A stretch of DNA of 64,000 nt from Sindora glabra. Taxonomy: Eukaryota; Streptophyta; Magnoliopsida; Fabales; Fabaceae. The notes beneath the pieces are model-generated. The model was not told where the DNA came from and made no database searches. It saw only the letters and a program-made list of their open reading frames with translations. The stretch spans positions 67,171,823 through 67,235,822 of the forward strand of contig CM035234.1 of the NCBI GenBank assembly GCA_020226215.1. Reading direction: 5' to 3'. Position numbers and translations under genes: made by a program. Of the stretch, positions 11,249-23,978 are shown piece by piece. Position 1 is the first letter of the stretch; each line of letters starts with the position of its first letter.

Positions 11249-14200
11249 ATGCCACCCAGAGAAACTTTTCCATCAAGAAGATTAAAAGGTGCACCAAGTG
11301 ATGATATAGGTTGGCATTTTGGTACTCCTGTTCTTGGAACTCGAAATAACATAGTTTATAAACTTTGTGAAAAAGTTGTGAAAGGTGGAATTATATGACT
11401 GAAGCAGCATATAGCACACAAAAAAGGAGATGTTGCAAGTTGTCTAAGAGTTACTTCTTTTATTAGAGAGAATATGATGAAGATCTTACAAGATAATAGT
11501 GTGAAGAAAAAGGATTCTAAAAACAAGAAAGAAGAATTTGAAGCATGTTTAAAAGGGGATGATGACGATGATGATGAAAGTGATGATGATGATATCATTA
11601 TGGATGAACAAAGGTCCTTAAAACAAGCCATGCGAGAAAGTAGGAGGACACATCAAGAATGGGAAGACCGATAAAGATTTAGGCAAACTACTGGGAGGTA
11701 TGATAATGTATATGAGGAAGGTGAGAGTTCTCATTCAACTGCTAGAAGTTGAGTTAGTGCCTAATAATTTGATGATCTAACTTTCAGATTGAGATCCTTA
11801 GAACTTAATTTAGTAAGAAGTAAAAGCATGAAGCAGAGTAAAATTAAAGGTGGCATGATGAAGTCATTAAGAAAAAAGTTAGCAGAAGCTCTCTCTAAAT
11901 TTATTTTGTATGAGCGCTTACCTATGCAATTAGTTAATTCTCCATGGTTGCATAATTTACTTACTGTGGCAGCTGATATTGGGCTAAGGGTTAAGTACCC
12001 TACTCCTTATGAGATTTCATATGTGTATTTAGAATCATAATTTCAATCTATGAAAACATGGATTGAAGAATTAAAAGGCATGTGGAAAGAGATAGGTGTT
12101 ACAATAATGTGCGATGGTTGGACTGATAGTATAAATCACACACACATAATGAACTTTCTTGTTTACAACAGTAAGGGAACTATTTTTTTAAAATCCATTT
12201 ATGCTTCTTCTGTGCCTAGTAGGAACACTGATTACTACTTTAAGTTGCTTGATTAAGTTGTTGAAGAGATTGAAGAGCAATATGTGGTGCAAGTGGTCAC
12301 TGATAATGAAAGAGCATTAAAAGTTGCTGGACAAAAGTTGATGGAAAAATGACCACATCTCTTTTGGTCATCTTACGCGGCTCATTGTTTTAACTTCTGC
12401 TTGGAAGATATTGGAAAGAAATCAAATGTTCAAAAAGTGTTAGAAGATGCAAAATTAGTGACTTCATTTATTTACAATCACATTTGGATAGTAAACCACA
12501 TGAAAAAGTTTACTGGGGGTAGGGATATTATACATCTTGCTATCACTCATTTTGCAACACAATTCATTCAACTTGAGTCGATTTTCAAGCAATGAGAAGC
12601 TTTGAAAAAATGTTTGATTCAGAAGAATATAAAAAGTCTAAATATGGAAAGGAAAAATCAAGACCTGCATATGAATCAAAGAAAATTACTTTGGGAAAAG
12701 AGTTTTAGAGCAAGGCAAGTGACATAATAAAGGTCATTGAACCTATTGTGAAAGTTCTAAAATTAGTTGATGGTGATGAAAAGCCAACAATGGGCTTTTT
12801 GTACGAAGCTATAGATAGAGCGAAGCAATCCATTCAACAAAAATGTCGTTATCACACACAATATAACGACATCATTGATAAAAGATGGAGATTTATGCAT
12901 TCAGATTTGCATTCTGTAGGTTAGTCAACATATAACACTATTTCATTTATTAATTTATTGTGTATCACTTATTAAATGTTAACCATGATTATTAATCAAA
13001 GTTCCTTTTTACAAGGTTATTTTCTTAATCCACAATTTCAATTTAGTTTGGAGCATGGTGAAGATGTAGTAAAAGAAACACTTGATGGAACTACAAAGGT
13101 GATTTCAAGATTAGAACCTAATGTTGATATTCAAATAAAAGCAATCAATCAGGTTAGTTATATGTCTTACAATTTATAGCTTAATGTATAATTTGTGACC
13201 ATTATTATGACAAAGAACTTATAAAAAATATATTTAATGGTGTAGTTGTTACTTTTCTGAGATAAGTATGAGACATTTGGAATACCACAAGCTCAGAGAG
13301 CTTGTTTTCAAATGGATCCTCGTAAGATAATAATAACAGCATTTCCTTGGTATTATACAAATGATTATTAGGTAATAACTTATATTTGTATTTCCCATTT
13401 TTGTAACAGCTCAATGGTGGCTAATATATAGGAAGTGTACTCCTGAACTTCAAAGCATAGCTATTAAGGTGCTTAGTCAAACAACTTCTGCATCAAATTG
13501 TGAGCAAAATTGGAGCACCTTTAGCTATATACACACAAAGACAAGGAATAGATTGAAGTATGCAAAGCTACAAAAACTTGTCTTTACCTTATATAACATG
13601 AAGTTAAAGATGAGACACATGATGAGAAGGACTTAAGAGGACATAAAGAATAGTTTCAAACTTATAAATCTTGACCACATATTTCGGGAAAATGATCCAT
13701 TAAATCCATGGCTTGAAGAGAGAGAATCACCATTGTTAGATGGTCCTTAAAATTCTGAATGGCTACCTAGGATTGACTCAGATGATGAAAATGTCATGAT
13801 GAATGAGAATGATTCAAATTCTAGTGAAAGACATTCACAAAGTGGAGATGGCGGCTTAAGTCCACAAAGTGAGAGTGGTGATGGAGGTGCAAATGAATTA
13901 GCCCATGAAGATAGGGATGAACAAAGGTCATATAACTCTTATGGTGAAATGCCACATTTTAGAGGTAATGACTTTTATGTTGATATGACAAATTTTCAAG
14001 CAGGTCACACTGGTGATAATAGTAGAAATATACCTCAGCAAAGAATAAATAGGAGACAACAACAAGAAATATCAAAAGATTCCTCCTCTGCTGGTATGTC
14101 CCAAAATTTTAGTGATTTTGGTATTGGCACTTCATCTCAAAGCAACTATGGTTATTATCCTCCATCTTATCAATATCCTAATTACCCATCTCATGATCAT

Positions 14201-14398
14201 TATTTACCTGTAATGGCTCCATCTTATTATCAAGGCCAATCATATTCTCAATTATATCCTCAACATGAGCCTTCTTATCATTAAGGGAATGATACAGTTG
14301 CTGATTTTTTTGGACATGTATTTAGGCAAATGACATATAATTATGATCAAAATAAAGGTAGGGGTTATGATTCTCCACGTCATTCTACTGCGTGGTAA
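11249..14398 (+). pseudogene. hAT-family transposase, decayed
   Basis: The ATG at 11249 follows a good 3' splice acceptor (TTTTTAAACAG), so a leader intron is likely. The order of segments is typical for plant hAT transposases: a BED-type zinc finger around 11300-11450 (one zinc Cys changed to Tyr), an acidic stretch (11560-11600), a DUF659 RNase-H-like core with CDGWTD near 12110 and VTDNERALK near 12300, and the HATC dimerisation segment with SNCEQNWSTF near 13500. A Gln/Tyr/Pro-rich tail ends at 14398. Many stops interrupt it (for example 11397, about 11671, about 12038, 12254, about 12350 and 12593), and one or two introns are likely near 12920-13000 and 13160-13410. No active transposase can be made from this copy. 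Confidence 0.92.
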
Positions 14399-14808
14399 TC
14401 AAACAATATCAAGCTTTATCTTGTTTGTCTTTTTATTTTTTATGTGAAAACATATTGGGATTGTCACATATTTATATGTATTATGTAATATTTATGTTGA
14501 GAACATATTGTTGGCATTGTTATTTATATTTTTGTTTTATGTAATATCTTATGTAGTATATTGTTTATGTATTACCAATATAAATTAATTTTAAATTTTA
14601 AAGTTTTTCATAATAAAATAGTTATTAATTTATTTTATGCATTCAAAAGTATAATATTAACAAAAATTATAATAATATCACAATTTGAACACTATTTTAA
14701 AGGATTGTGCAAATTGTAAAAAAATTTACGTCCGCAATGACCACAATCCGCATTTTGAAGAACGCATTAACCGTAACCGCAAAAAACGCATCGTAACTTT
14801 GACCGCAA

Positions 14809-14820
14809 TTTAAATCCTTG
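14809..14820 (-). repeat. hAT right terminal inverted repeat
   Basis: The plus strand TTTAAATCCTTG is the inverted partner of 9139-9150. The 8-bp duplication GTCTTGAT follows at 14821-14828. Confidence 0.9.
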
Positions 14821-14828
14821 GTCTTGAT

Positions 14829-16410
14829 ATGTCTAATTTCATGGGATTTAGTTTTGCTTTTTGTCTGGACTTTTAGCCCCTTTGAATACTAAAGAGAGTT
14901 CAACAATATGTCATTATACTCTTCTTTAAGGCAATACCATCATTCTCTGCAAGTGGTTGATCGCTTTATTTTGGTAAAAAATTATCATAACAAATGATTA
15001 TATCTTTTTTATTTGGGGGGAATAGGGGAGACTTTTCAGTTTATTGACAAATTTCTGAAGATAATCAATGTACTGTAAAAGAAGCAGTAAATATCATTGA
15101 TAAAAAGTACATAATTATGTATATATGTAAATAATACATTAACATGTCTAGAAAAGTGGGAATTCAAGTAATAATATACTGATAATCTTTGCAAAGTCCT
15201 AAAATAAGAAATAATACATTAAATGATGCAAAAGATGGCATAATTTGGGAATTATCCTTACTCATGCTCAAAGATTAGTATTTGCATTTCAATGAATTGC
15301 AATTAAGGAGTATAATAGAAAGATGACAACAGAGTACTACAAGTGTTGAAAATGTACGTACAGTAGGTAGTGTGCTTTATGTAGCAATTTTGCCAAAAAG
15401 ATTCCCTTGCTCTCAATTTTAATTTATTTATGGTTTCAAATTGAGTAATTATCAATTTAGAAGTAGTTATGCATTTTTTTGGAGTAACCACCAATCACTC
15501 ACATGGCATTCATATGGCATGTTTATATATGATCTTTCAACCATTGCAAGCCCTATTGTTAATATGTTCGACTTCTCTATGTTGATTAGTTATTCCGTAA
15601 TGATATATCATGTGACTTTTCCTAGAGAAGTGAGTTTATTTAATAGTTGATCATCTCTCTCCTTAAACTGCTTTTGGTCGCCTCAACCTAAAATAATGCC
15701 TAGTTGAAGGATTTCACTCCAATTTTGTCTATCTTTACTTTTAGTCAAAAAAAAAATTTTAATTTAGAGGCTAGCACACTTGCAAAGTGTATTGGAAATT
15801 AGAATTTTATAATTTTTAAGATGAGTTGTCTTTTTTTTCATTTATATTGTTTAAGTTCATTGTGTTTGAACATATACATTAAATGTGACAATCATTTTTC
15901 TAGATGAGTTATTATGCATGATTATATTCATGTGATTAGAGTAATTAAAGAGTTATTTAAATATTTACAAAAAAAAGAGTTACTTATCTAATCATATTTT
16001 ATATCCTATTATGTCTGAAATTTATTTATGTGAAGTGACTTAAGACAAAAATAAAATAAATCCTTCTCTTATAAAATAAATATATGAAAAAAATACCTTT
16101 TCATTTGTTTCTTTTTTGTGCATAAAAAAATTAAGGGAAAGAAAATTATAAAAATAATAATTTTTTATTTAATTTGATTAAAAAATAAAATAGAATAAAA
16201 AGGTAACTTTTTAAATGAAGAATAGTATAATAACACAAATTCAAACATCATAACTTACTAATTACTATTCTTACATTTCTTACAAATCATTTTGAGTATT
16301 CTCACATGCCCTCGTAACTATCTATATCACATTTCTTTCATATTTCAAACTCTCAATTAATACAAATATTTATAATTTAGAAATACTTATTTGTTAAGTA
16401 ATTTCAACCT
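14829..16410 (+). repeat. 3' flank of UGT copy A, part 2 of the tandem duplication
   Basis: This stretch aligns with about 20658-22215 downstream of copy B, with small indels, and holds no gene that I recognise. Its last part (about 16237-16400) also resembles the LTR-like repeats at 22482-22846 and 25430-25639. Confidence 0.85.
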
Positions 16411-16536
16411 TTATGTTTAGTACAAAGTTTTTTACCTACACCTCTAATAAAATTAAAATTTTCTAGGTAAGCTCTATATTACAATTAGAATTGTTGAAAA
16501 GATCTACGAGTTGCCGGTCAATCCGTTCATCCTTAA

Positions 16537-18317
16537 CCCATTGTTTGGAACGGGTGAAATAAGGAGGGGGCGAAAAGGTTGAGGTGAAAATTGGGGTGAA
16601 ATTGCATCTTTCACCTGTTTGGCATTAGGCGAAATGTGGAGCGGGCGTAAAGGGAAATATTGAATTCTGGTGGGACCTAGCGAAATTGGCACCACCCCAC
16701 ACATGGGGTGAAAAGCGGGTGAAATGGGTTTGCATTTTTTCCATTTCCAAAAGAAGTCCTTTCTTTGTCGACCAGTGGGCACCGAACTAGAAGCCAGATT
16801 ACTCCGTCTCCGCCACTGCAAGTCACACTGCTAGGAAGCGCCGTCACCTCAGAAGGAACTGCAAGTTTGTTCTTGTGTTGTCCTTTGTCTGTGCTGTCAT
16901 TATTGCGTATGAACTAGGTGCTGTCGAGGAACAAGATGGAGGAGGCCGAATGAAGACCAGTTGAGGAGTTCCTGCGGTGTAATCAGGTCTGGCAAGTTGT
17001 GGCTGCCGGCGGTCTGCTGCTAGTCGGACAAAATGGCAAGGAGTTGGCAAGGGGAAGCTTGAAGTCCTAAATAGGTCTTCTGCACAATACCAAAATGAAA
17101 AAGAGGAAGATTACAAAAAATTTTATGAGAACAGAGGATGATTTCTTCTCTAATTTTTGCTAGAAAGATAAAATCAGAATACAAAGTAGTTTACTTGCAT
17201 TACATATTGGCTCTATCTTTTGCCCGTCGTTTGATGAGAAAAAGGAGAAAAGAGAGTGTTTAGGACTTTTTGGTGGGGTTGAGCCAAGAATCAAGTGAAA
17301 GAAGGATGTTTTACAGAAAGAGGAATAGTAGGGAGAATAAGTTAGAGAGAGAGAGAGGAACAGAGCACCAACAAAAAGTGAGAGGTCACAAGTATCTGTT
17401 CAATCTGAGGAAGGGATGTGAAATCGGGGTGTTCTGCTTTCGTGAAATTTGCAAAAAATTTTCTTTTTCTCAAAATTTTTTATTTAATTTCAGTAATATT
17501 TATAAAAAAAATTTGGTTGAGCAAATTTTATATGCAATAAATGTTTGCTACCTTGTGCTTTGTGATACCCGCTGAGTTGTAACTATAATCAATAAACCAA
17601 CAAAATTTTTTAAAAAGTTACTAAAAAAATAAACCTATATTCTTGCATTATTAAATTATTAAAACATCTTAAAATATATATATGTGTGTGTGTGAAAGAA
17701 ATTATGGTACACTATTAAATGAGAATATATATTAAATTAAATATATTCTTACACAGATAGTGCTGGTTAATTTTTTTTTAAAAAAATTAAGATGTGGAAT
17801 TAACAAATTTTCATTTTTGCATAAGATTTTTTTAAAATTATAGTAAATTTTTTTTAAAATTTATTAATTATATGAAATTTAAAATTATAAATATAAATGT
17901 ATAAGTAATAAGAAAAAAATTTAACCGTTATATTATTTTATCCTTATATTATTTTTTCATTTATTATTTTATTAAATAGTACTATATAAATATGTTAGTA
18001 ATAAAAAAATTTAGCATATTTTTCTTTATCCGTAAATTATTTTTTATTTAATTTTATTGCATAATAGTATAATTATTTCAACATAACATAACAAAAGGAT
18101 ATTTTAGTCATTTTACTTATTCACATTTCCTTCCCCCTCTATTTTCACCCATTCCAAACAAAGAAAATTCATTTCACCCCTATTTACTTCCCCTTCCATT
18201 TTCATCAATTCCAAACAACTTAAGTGAAATTACTTCCACCTCCATTTCCTCCCCCTTTCATTTCCATCCCTCTCCATTTACACCCATTTTTATTTTCACC
18301 TCCAGCCAAACAAACCC
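16537..18317. mobile_element. Probable PIF/Harbinger-like non-autonomous element
   Basis: The 1.78-kb segment is flanked by TAA (16534-16536 and 18318-18320), a 3-bp duplication of the Harbinger TWA type. Its ends are inverted: the left has TTGTTTGGAACGGGTGAAA and the complement of the right has TTGTTTGGCTGGAGGTGAAA. The outermost three bases (CCC against GGG) do not pair, which weakens the call. Inverted CACCC/CCAAACAA-type sub-repeats extend 150-200 bp inside each end. I see no transposase. The inner part at about 16750-17060 is clearly less AT-rich than its surroundings and might be captured host DNA. Confidence 0.55.
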
Positions 18318-18320
18318 TAA

Positions 18321-19032
18321 ATATTCAAATGTTTATTCTTGAAGTTCTTTAAAATGCTGGCTGATTGTGGCTCGGCTCATGTGACCCACTAACTTTGCGG
18401 ACCAATCACAGACGAATTAGGTTAGTTTGTATAATTTTTTTTTACTCTTAATTTTATTAATTTTTATATAAATTTAAAATTTTAATTCATATAAAATTAT
18501 ATTTTTATATTTTATTTTTAATTATGTAAAATTATATTATAAATTATTTATAATTAATAATTTTTAATTTAAAAATCTAAAATAATTTAAATTTAATAAA
18601 AAATCCGCAAACCAAGCCAGCCTAGTCCACAAAAGGAATTGCCTGTGCGCCCACATCCTCCGCAGCCATATTACCACGCCACAACAGGTCAATGCTCAAA
18701 TGGCAGAATCTTATGCCTGCCCTATGTGCGTACTGCCTTAGGTCACGAGTTCAATCCCCAGATCCCTTTCTCAGTTTTTCCATTCCCCCTCCCTGCCAAA
18801 GAATTATTTTTTCAGAGAGAAAAGGACAGTATACGGCATCACATTGCGTATACGGCATTATTTGCCAAGACGTGCCTATCTTTTTCGACAGCAACAGCTC
18901 GAGTGCGGAGGCATATGCGTGTGTACATGTGTGTGTGTGTGAAAGTGAGTGAGTGTACAGATATTACTCTTCTCTATGCAATCATCGCACATGAATTCCC
19001 AGTTCTAAATATACTTCTGAAAAGTTTCCATT
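18321..19032 (+). other. Region upstream of UGT copy B
   Basis: This would contain the promoter of copy B. The first 300 bp are very AT-rich. The part from 18640 is more balanced and contains a SINE-like segment, a duplicated GTATACGGCAT motif near 18830-18860 and a short GT repeat near 18920-18940. I cannot place a TATA box with confidence. It shares no similarity with the region upstream of copy A. Confidence 0.4.
18685..18795 (+). mobile_element. tRNA-derived SINE-like segment
   Basis: The segment contains an A-box-like GCTCAAATGG near 18693 and a B-box-like AGTTCAATCCC near 18749, about 55 bp apart, as in plant tRNA-derived SINEs. It is too degenerate to fold as a tRNA, and I found no clear tail or target duplication. 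Confidence 0.35.
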
Positions 19033-20448
19033 ATGGATAAAAAACCACATCACATTGCCGCAGTTTCAGTACCTGCATTTACTCACCAAGCTTCAATTTT
19101 GGAATTCTTCAAGAGAATTGTTCATATTCACCACGATTTCCAAGTAACTTGCATCATCCCCACCATTTAATCTCCTCCCAAAGCCACCATATTCTTCCTC
19201 GAAACCCTTCCTTCAAACATAGATTACATTTTTCTTCCTCCACCCAACTTGGATGATTTACCAAAAGATGTCTATGTCGCAATCAAGTTTCAGATTGCCA
19301 TCTCTCGCTCAATGCCATCCTTATCTGACGCATTAAAGACGCTAAATTCGAGTTTTCGGCTGGTTGCCGTAGTTACAGATCCGTTGGCTAATGAAGCACT
19401 TAACTTTGCTAAGGAACACAACATACCTTCCTACGTTTATCTTCCCTATGCAGCTACCGTAGTCGCAACGTTCTTTCATATGGAGAAGCTGAATGAAACA
19501 ATTTCTTGTAAATACAAAGACTTACCCGAACGCATCCGCGTTCCAGGTTGTGTGCCTTTTCATGGAAGAGACTTTCCGGACCATCTTCAAAATCAATCTG
19601 GTGAAGCTCACAAGTTAATAATTCAACTCGTCAAACGGTGGCGTCTTGCGGATGGGCTCTTGGTTAATAGCTTTGTTGAAATGGAAGAAGGGGTTATAAA
19701 AGCTTTGCAAGAAGGAGTGTTTGGGAACCCGGACGTTTATGTGGTTGGACCCGCTATACAAACGGGGTCAAGTAATCAGTTGCATGGATCGGAATGTTTG
19801 AGATGGTTGGACAATCAGCCTCGTGACTCTGTCTTGTATATTTCTTTTGGAAGTGGTGGGACGCTTTCTCAAGAACAAGTCAATGAATTAGCTTTAGGAT
19901 TGGAATTGAGTGGACAAAAATTTATATGGGTTTTAAGGGCACCAAATGCAGTATCGAGTGCAGATTATCTTAGTGCTTCAAAGGAAGATCCTTTACAGTT
20001 TTTGCCAATTGGGTTCTTGGAGCGAACAAGAGATCAAGGCTTGGTAATTCCTTCTCGGGCCCCACAAATTGAAATTCTTAGCCACAATTCCATTGGTGGA
20101 TTCATTTCCCATTGTGGTTGGAATTCAACACTTGAAAGCATTGTTCATGGGGTACCGATTATAGCTTGGCCACTATTTGCCGAGCAGAAAATTAATGCAA
20201 TTTTTCTATCTGATGGCTTGAAAGTGGCACTTAAGCCAAAAGTGAATGAAAACGGCTTAGTGGAAAAAGAGGAAATTGCTAAAGTGATAAATAATTTATT
20301 GGAGGGCGAGGAAGGTAACGTAATTCGCGAAAGAGTGAAGAAGCTGAAAGATGCTGCTGCTGATGCAATAAAAGAAAATGGATCGTCTAAGAAGACCTTA
20401 TTTGATTTAGGAGCCCAATGGGAAAATAGCTGGCCTAAGTTAGGGTAG
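19033..20448 (+). pseudogene. UGT72-like UDP-glycosyltransferase, copy B (near-intact, one early stop)
   Basis: The frame from ATG 19033 to TAG 20446-20448 spans 471 codons, the normal length for UGT72 enzymes and without introns as usual in this family. It is interrupted only by TAA at codon 46 (19168-19170), where copy A reads GAA. The expected catalytic His (His18, in PAFTHQ) lies before the stop. The next in-frame ATG is 19312 (codon 94), so any protein started there lacks the N-terminal catalytic segment. The 44-residue PSPG sugar-donor box is at codons 342-385, with HCGWNSTLES and the final AEQ present. Its invariant first Trp is Arg (CGG at 20056-20058), while copy A has Trp. I infer a recently lost gene, unless the stop is an assembly error. 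The acceptor is unknown; phenolic or flavonoid glucosides are typical for UGT72. Confidence 0.92.
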
Positions 20449-22215
20449 GGTCCCTTCGTGCTTGTTGCACTTCGATTAATCTTTTAAGCTATAGAATAAG
20501 GATGTTGTAATTTGGAAGTAAAGCATTGTCTTCGGGAGACAAAGTTGCAGATAAACTAACACATGTGGCGCAAAAATGTTTTCTTGGTTTGCATTGTTAA
20601 CGAGGCTCCTAAAGAGATTTCTTATTTATTTTATAATGATACGATGGGTCTCGATATGTCTGATAGTTTTGCTTTGTGTTTGGACTTATAGCCCCTCTGA
20701 TTACTAGAAAGAGTTCAACAATATGTCATTATACTCTTCTTTAAAGCAATACCATCATTCTCTGCAAGTGGTTGATCGCTTTGTTTTGACCATTAATTAT
20801 TGCAACAGACTAGATCTTTTTTTTATTTGGGGGGGGGGGACAAGGGAGACTTTTCAATTTATTGACAGATTTCTGAAGATAAATAATGCAATGTAAGAGC
20901 AGCAATAAATATCATTGAGGACATAATTATGTAAATAATACATAAATATGCTCAAAAAAAATGCAATTCATGTACTAATATATTAACAATCTTTGCAAAG
21001 TCCCAAAACAAGAAATAATACATTAAAGGATGGACAAGATGGCATAATTTGGGAATTATTCTCATTAATACTCAAAGATTACTATTTAGATTACAATGAA
21101 TTACAATTAAGAAGTAAAATAAAAAGATGTCAATAGAGTGTTATAAGTTTTGAAAATGTAGAGTGCCTAATGTGCTTTGTGTAGCAATTATGGCAAAAAG
21201 ATCCCCTTACTCTCGATTTTAATTTATTTGTGGTCTTAGATTGAATAGTTATCTATAGAGAGGTAGTTACGCATTTTTTTGGAGTAACCACCCATCAATC
21301 ACATAGCATTCATATGGTATGTTTATATATGATCTTCCAACCATCGCAAGAACTACTATTAGTATGTTTGACTTCCCCATATTGATTAGTCATCCTGTGA
21401 TGAGATATCATGTGACTTTTCCTACAGAGGGGAGTTTACTTAATAGTCAATCATCTCTCTCCTTAGATTGCTTTTAGTTGCCTCAAGCTAAAATAATACC
21501 TAGTTGAAGGATCACACTCCAATTTTGTCTATCTTTACTCTTAGTCAAAAAATATTTTTACTTTAGAGGCTAAAACACTTGCAAAGTGTATTGGAAATAA
21601 GAATTTTATAATTTTAAGTTAAGTTGTCTTTTTTTTTATTTATGTTGTTTAAGTTTATTGCATTTGAACATATGCATTAAATGTGACACTCATTTTTCTA
21701 AATGAGTTATTGTGCATGATTATATTCATGTGATTAGAGTAATTAAAGAGTTACTTAACTATTTACCAAAAGAAATAAAAAAGAGTTACTTAACTAATTA
21801 TATGATATATCCTACTGTATTTGAAATTTATTTATGTAAAGTGAATTTAAGGAAAAATAAAATAAATCCTCCTCTTAGAAAATAAGTATTTGAAAAAAAA
21901 ATACCTTTTCATTTGTTTCTTTTTTATGTATAAAAATGGAAGGGAAAGAAAATGATAAAAATAATTATTTTTATTTAATTTGATTGAAAAATAAAAACAA
22001 ATAAAAAAGGTAAATTCTTAAATGACATATCATTGAAGTAGTATAATAACATGCAAATTCAAACATCACAACTTATTAATTACTATCATTACATCTCTCA
22101 CAAATCACTTTGAGAATTCTCACATACCCTCATAACCATTTATATCACATTTTTTTAATACCTCAAACCCTCGATCAATACAAATATTTATAATTTAGAA
22201 ATACTTATTTAGTAA
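20449..22215 (+). repeat. 3' flank of UGT copy B (tandem duplication partner)
   Basis: Non-coding AT-rich DNA aligning with 8932-9138 plus 14829-16410. It carries the empty target site of the hAT element (GTCTCGAT near 20648). I see no other gene. Confidence 0.85.
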
Positions 22216-22234
22216 AAAATATCAATTCTATTCT

Positions 22235-22330
22235 AACACAAAAAGACCTAACTTGAATAAAAAGATAACTTATAATAGGAAACAATCACAAATTGATAAC
22301 AAATTAGATTTAGGTTAAACTTAACCATCT
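22235..22330 (+). repeat. Dispersed repeat shared with 48672-48757
   Basis: Both places read AACACAAAAA.CCTAACTTGAAT followed by about 70 bp of matching sequence ending near AATT.AGGTTAA. The second copy starts just outside the right end of the large CACTA element. Confidence 0.65.
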
Positions 22331-22481
22331 CTTCCTTGAAACAAAGTTTATCATTTTTGTCAATCTTACATATTGCCAAATAAGACCAAACATGGGGTGC
22401 TAATCATGAGAGTCCCTATCATTGCAATTTCTTCAAACTATAGTAGCCTACTTTTTATCAATTTACTTCACCTCAATTAAG

Positions 22482-22846
22482 TGTTATAAGTTTTATCGGA
22501 GTTTATGCATGATCTTCTCATCTAAAAGCACCACATATAATCAAAGTAATGCAATAACACATAAAAATATTTAATGTAGGAAAACACTGAACTCTAGGAG
22601 AAAAAATTATGGATAAAAAAATTTGCTATATCATTAAAAATTACATAATAATGTGTGTAAAAATTCTCAAGTATAACTTTGTAACTTCATAGCCATCATT
22701 CTAACAATTCTAGCAAACCACTTTAAGGATTTCTACATAACCCTTATAAACACTTACATCACATCTCTCTCATATTTCAAATCTTTGACTAATACAACTA
22801 TTTATACCTTAGAAATTCTTGGTTTGTCAATTGGTGTAGGAAATCA
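22482..22846 (-). repeat. LTR-like fragment, Copia type
   Basis: The segment starts TGTTATAAG and ends GGAAATCA on the plus strand. It closely resembles 25430-25639 and the ends of both UGT flanks. No target duplication is visible, so it may be a truncated LTR. Confidence 0.5.
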
Positions 22847-23903
22847 TCACGAACTAACCTTCTACAAACCTTATAGCCTACATATGCAATTCATGCAAAA
22901 CATGACAATGACATTAACTTATAAAATTAATCAAAGAAGAAAAAAATTCTATTTAGGCTTGCCAAAATTTGAGTAAAGCCCTACCTCTTTTTGGATACTA
23001 GCTAGAGAAAACCAAGATAATCTAAACAGGCTACTTGTCCAAATACAACACTTGTAAAATAAATTCCAAACAATGAAAAATCACATAGATAGAAGTATAC
23101 TTATCTTAATTCCAACTATCAAAATACCTTTATTCTCCATAGGATTCATGAAGTTCTAGCAAATTGGTTTTTAAGCCAAAAAAATGTTGAAGAAAGAGGA
23201 GTAAGTTATATGAACTCAATGAGTGAATAGACTATTACTGATGGTGAAAAATAATTTTTTTAATGAATATGACCTTAATTTTCTCAAAACTTAATGAATA
23301 TTACAATTTTGTGAAATAGTAAATTAGAAAAAATATACATTTAACATTCAAATGTAGCCAATATTAAATAAAAATCTAAATCTAAAATTTTGAAATCCAC
23401 ACTTCTTTTTAAAAGCTTGTCTAATAAAAATAATTATTCCAAAGTTTGAACTTATTCTATATAAAACAAAATCATGCAAAAGCCAAAATAATTAAAGAAT
23501 TAGTCTATTATCATAATATTCAAAATATGAAAAATCAATAGGATTTGATGATAATTTCAATAGAAAACTAATAATTATAATTCAATATTCAATATTGTTA
23601 TTCACCTTATCCCTCCAACAATTTAATCTTCCCTTGTCTGTTCGGTAATTCAATTTCCAAAAGCAATTAGAGTCTCTTAAATAAAATTTTCCAACAATCC
23701 AAATTTGTAAAACATAATTGGTTTAAATCATTTTACAATAGAGAAAATATTCATTCATTATACTTTATATAGAAGTGAATAATTCAAACACGAATATTTC
23801 AATTCTCATTAAGAGCTTTAAAAAATATCAAGTTCCCATTCATTTCTTTTGTCATACAAAATTACCCAAAGAAACTTAGTACCACATTGTCATGTAAACA
23901 AAC

Positions 23904-23907
<4 letters not shown>

Positions 23908-23975
<68 letters not shown>
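23908..23975. repeat. AT dinucleotide microsatellite, about 34 units
   Basis: An uninterrupted AT run of 68 bp, likely to vary in length between individuals. Confidence 0.98.

Positions 23976-23978
<3 letters not shown>

Larger units (their letters stand above)
9139..14820 (+). mobile_element. Complete decayed hAT DNA transposon
   Basis: The element is 5.68 kb and sits between perfect 8-bp target duplications GTCTTGAT (9131-9138 and 14821-14828). An 8-bp duplication is the hAT hallmark. The terminal inverted repeats are CATGGATTTAAA (9139-9150) and the complement of CAAGGATTTAAA (14809-14820), with one mismatch in 12. Copy B carries the empty site (GTCTCGAT). CCGCA/TGCGG motifs recur in both subterminal regions. 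A degenerate hAT transposase occupies 11249-14398. Upstream are GA-rich imperfect repeats and four 196-bp tandem repeats. Confidence 0.95.

Noticed and set aside
11356..11631. Ser-rich minus-strand frame
   Set aside because: It is the shadow of the acidic GAT-repeat stretch of the hAT transposase.
16504..17050. Two minus-strand open frames in the Harbinger-like element
   Set aside because: They cover inverted-repeat and GC-richer DNA and resemble no transposase or known protein.
19249..20448. Reading copy B as an intact shorter gene starting at 19249
   Set aside because: The codon at 19249 is TTG. The first in-frame ATG is 19312, and either start removes the N-terminal catalytic His segment, so a working enzyme is unlikely.
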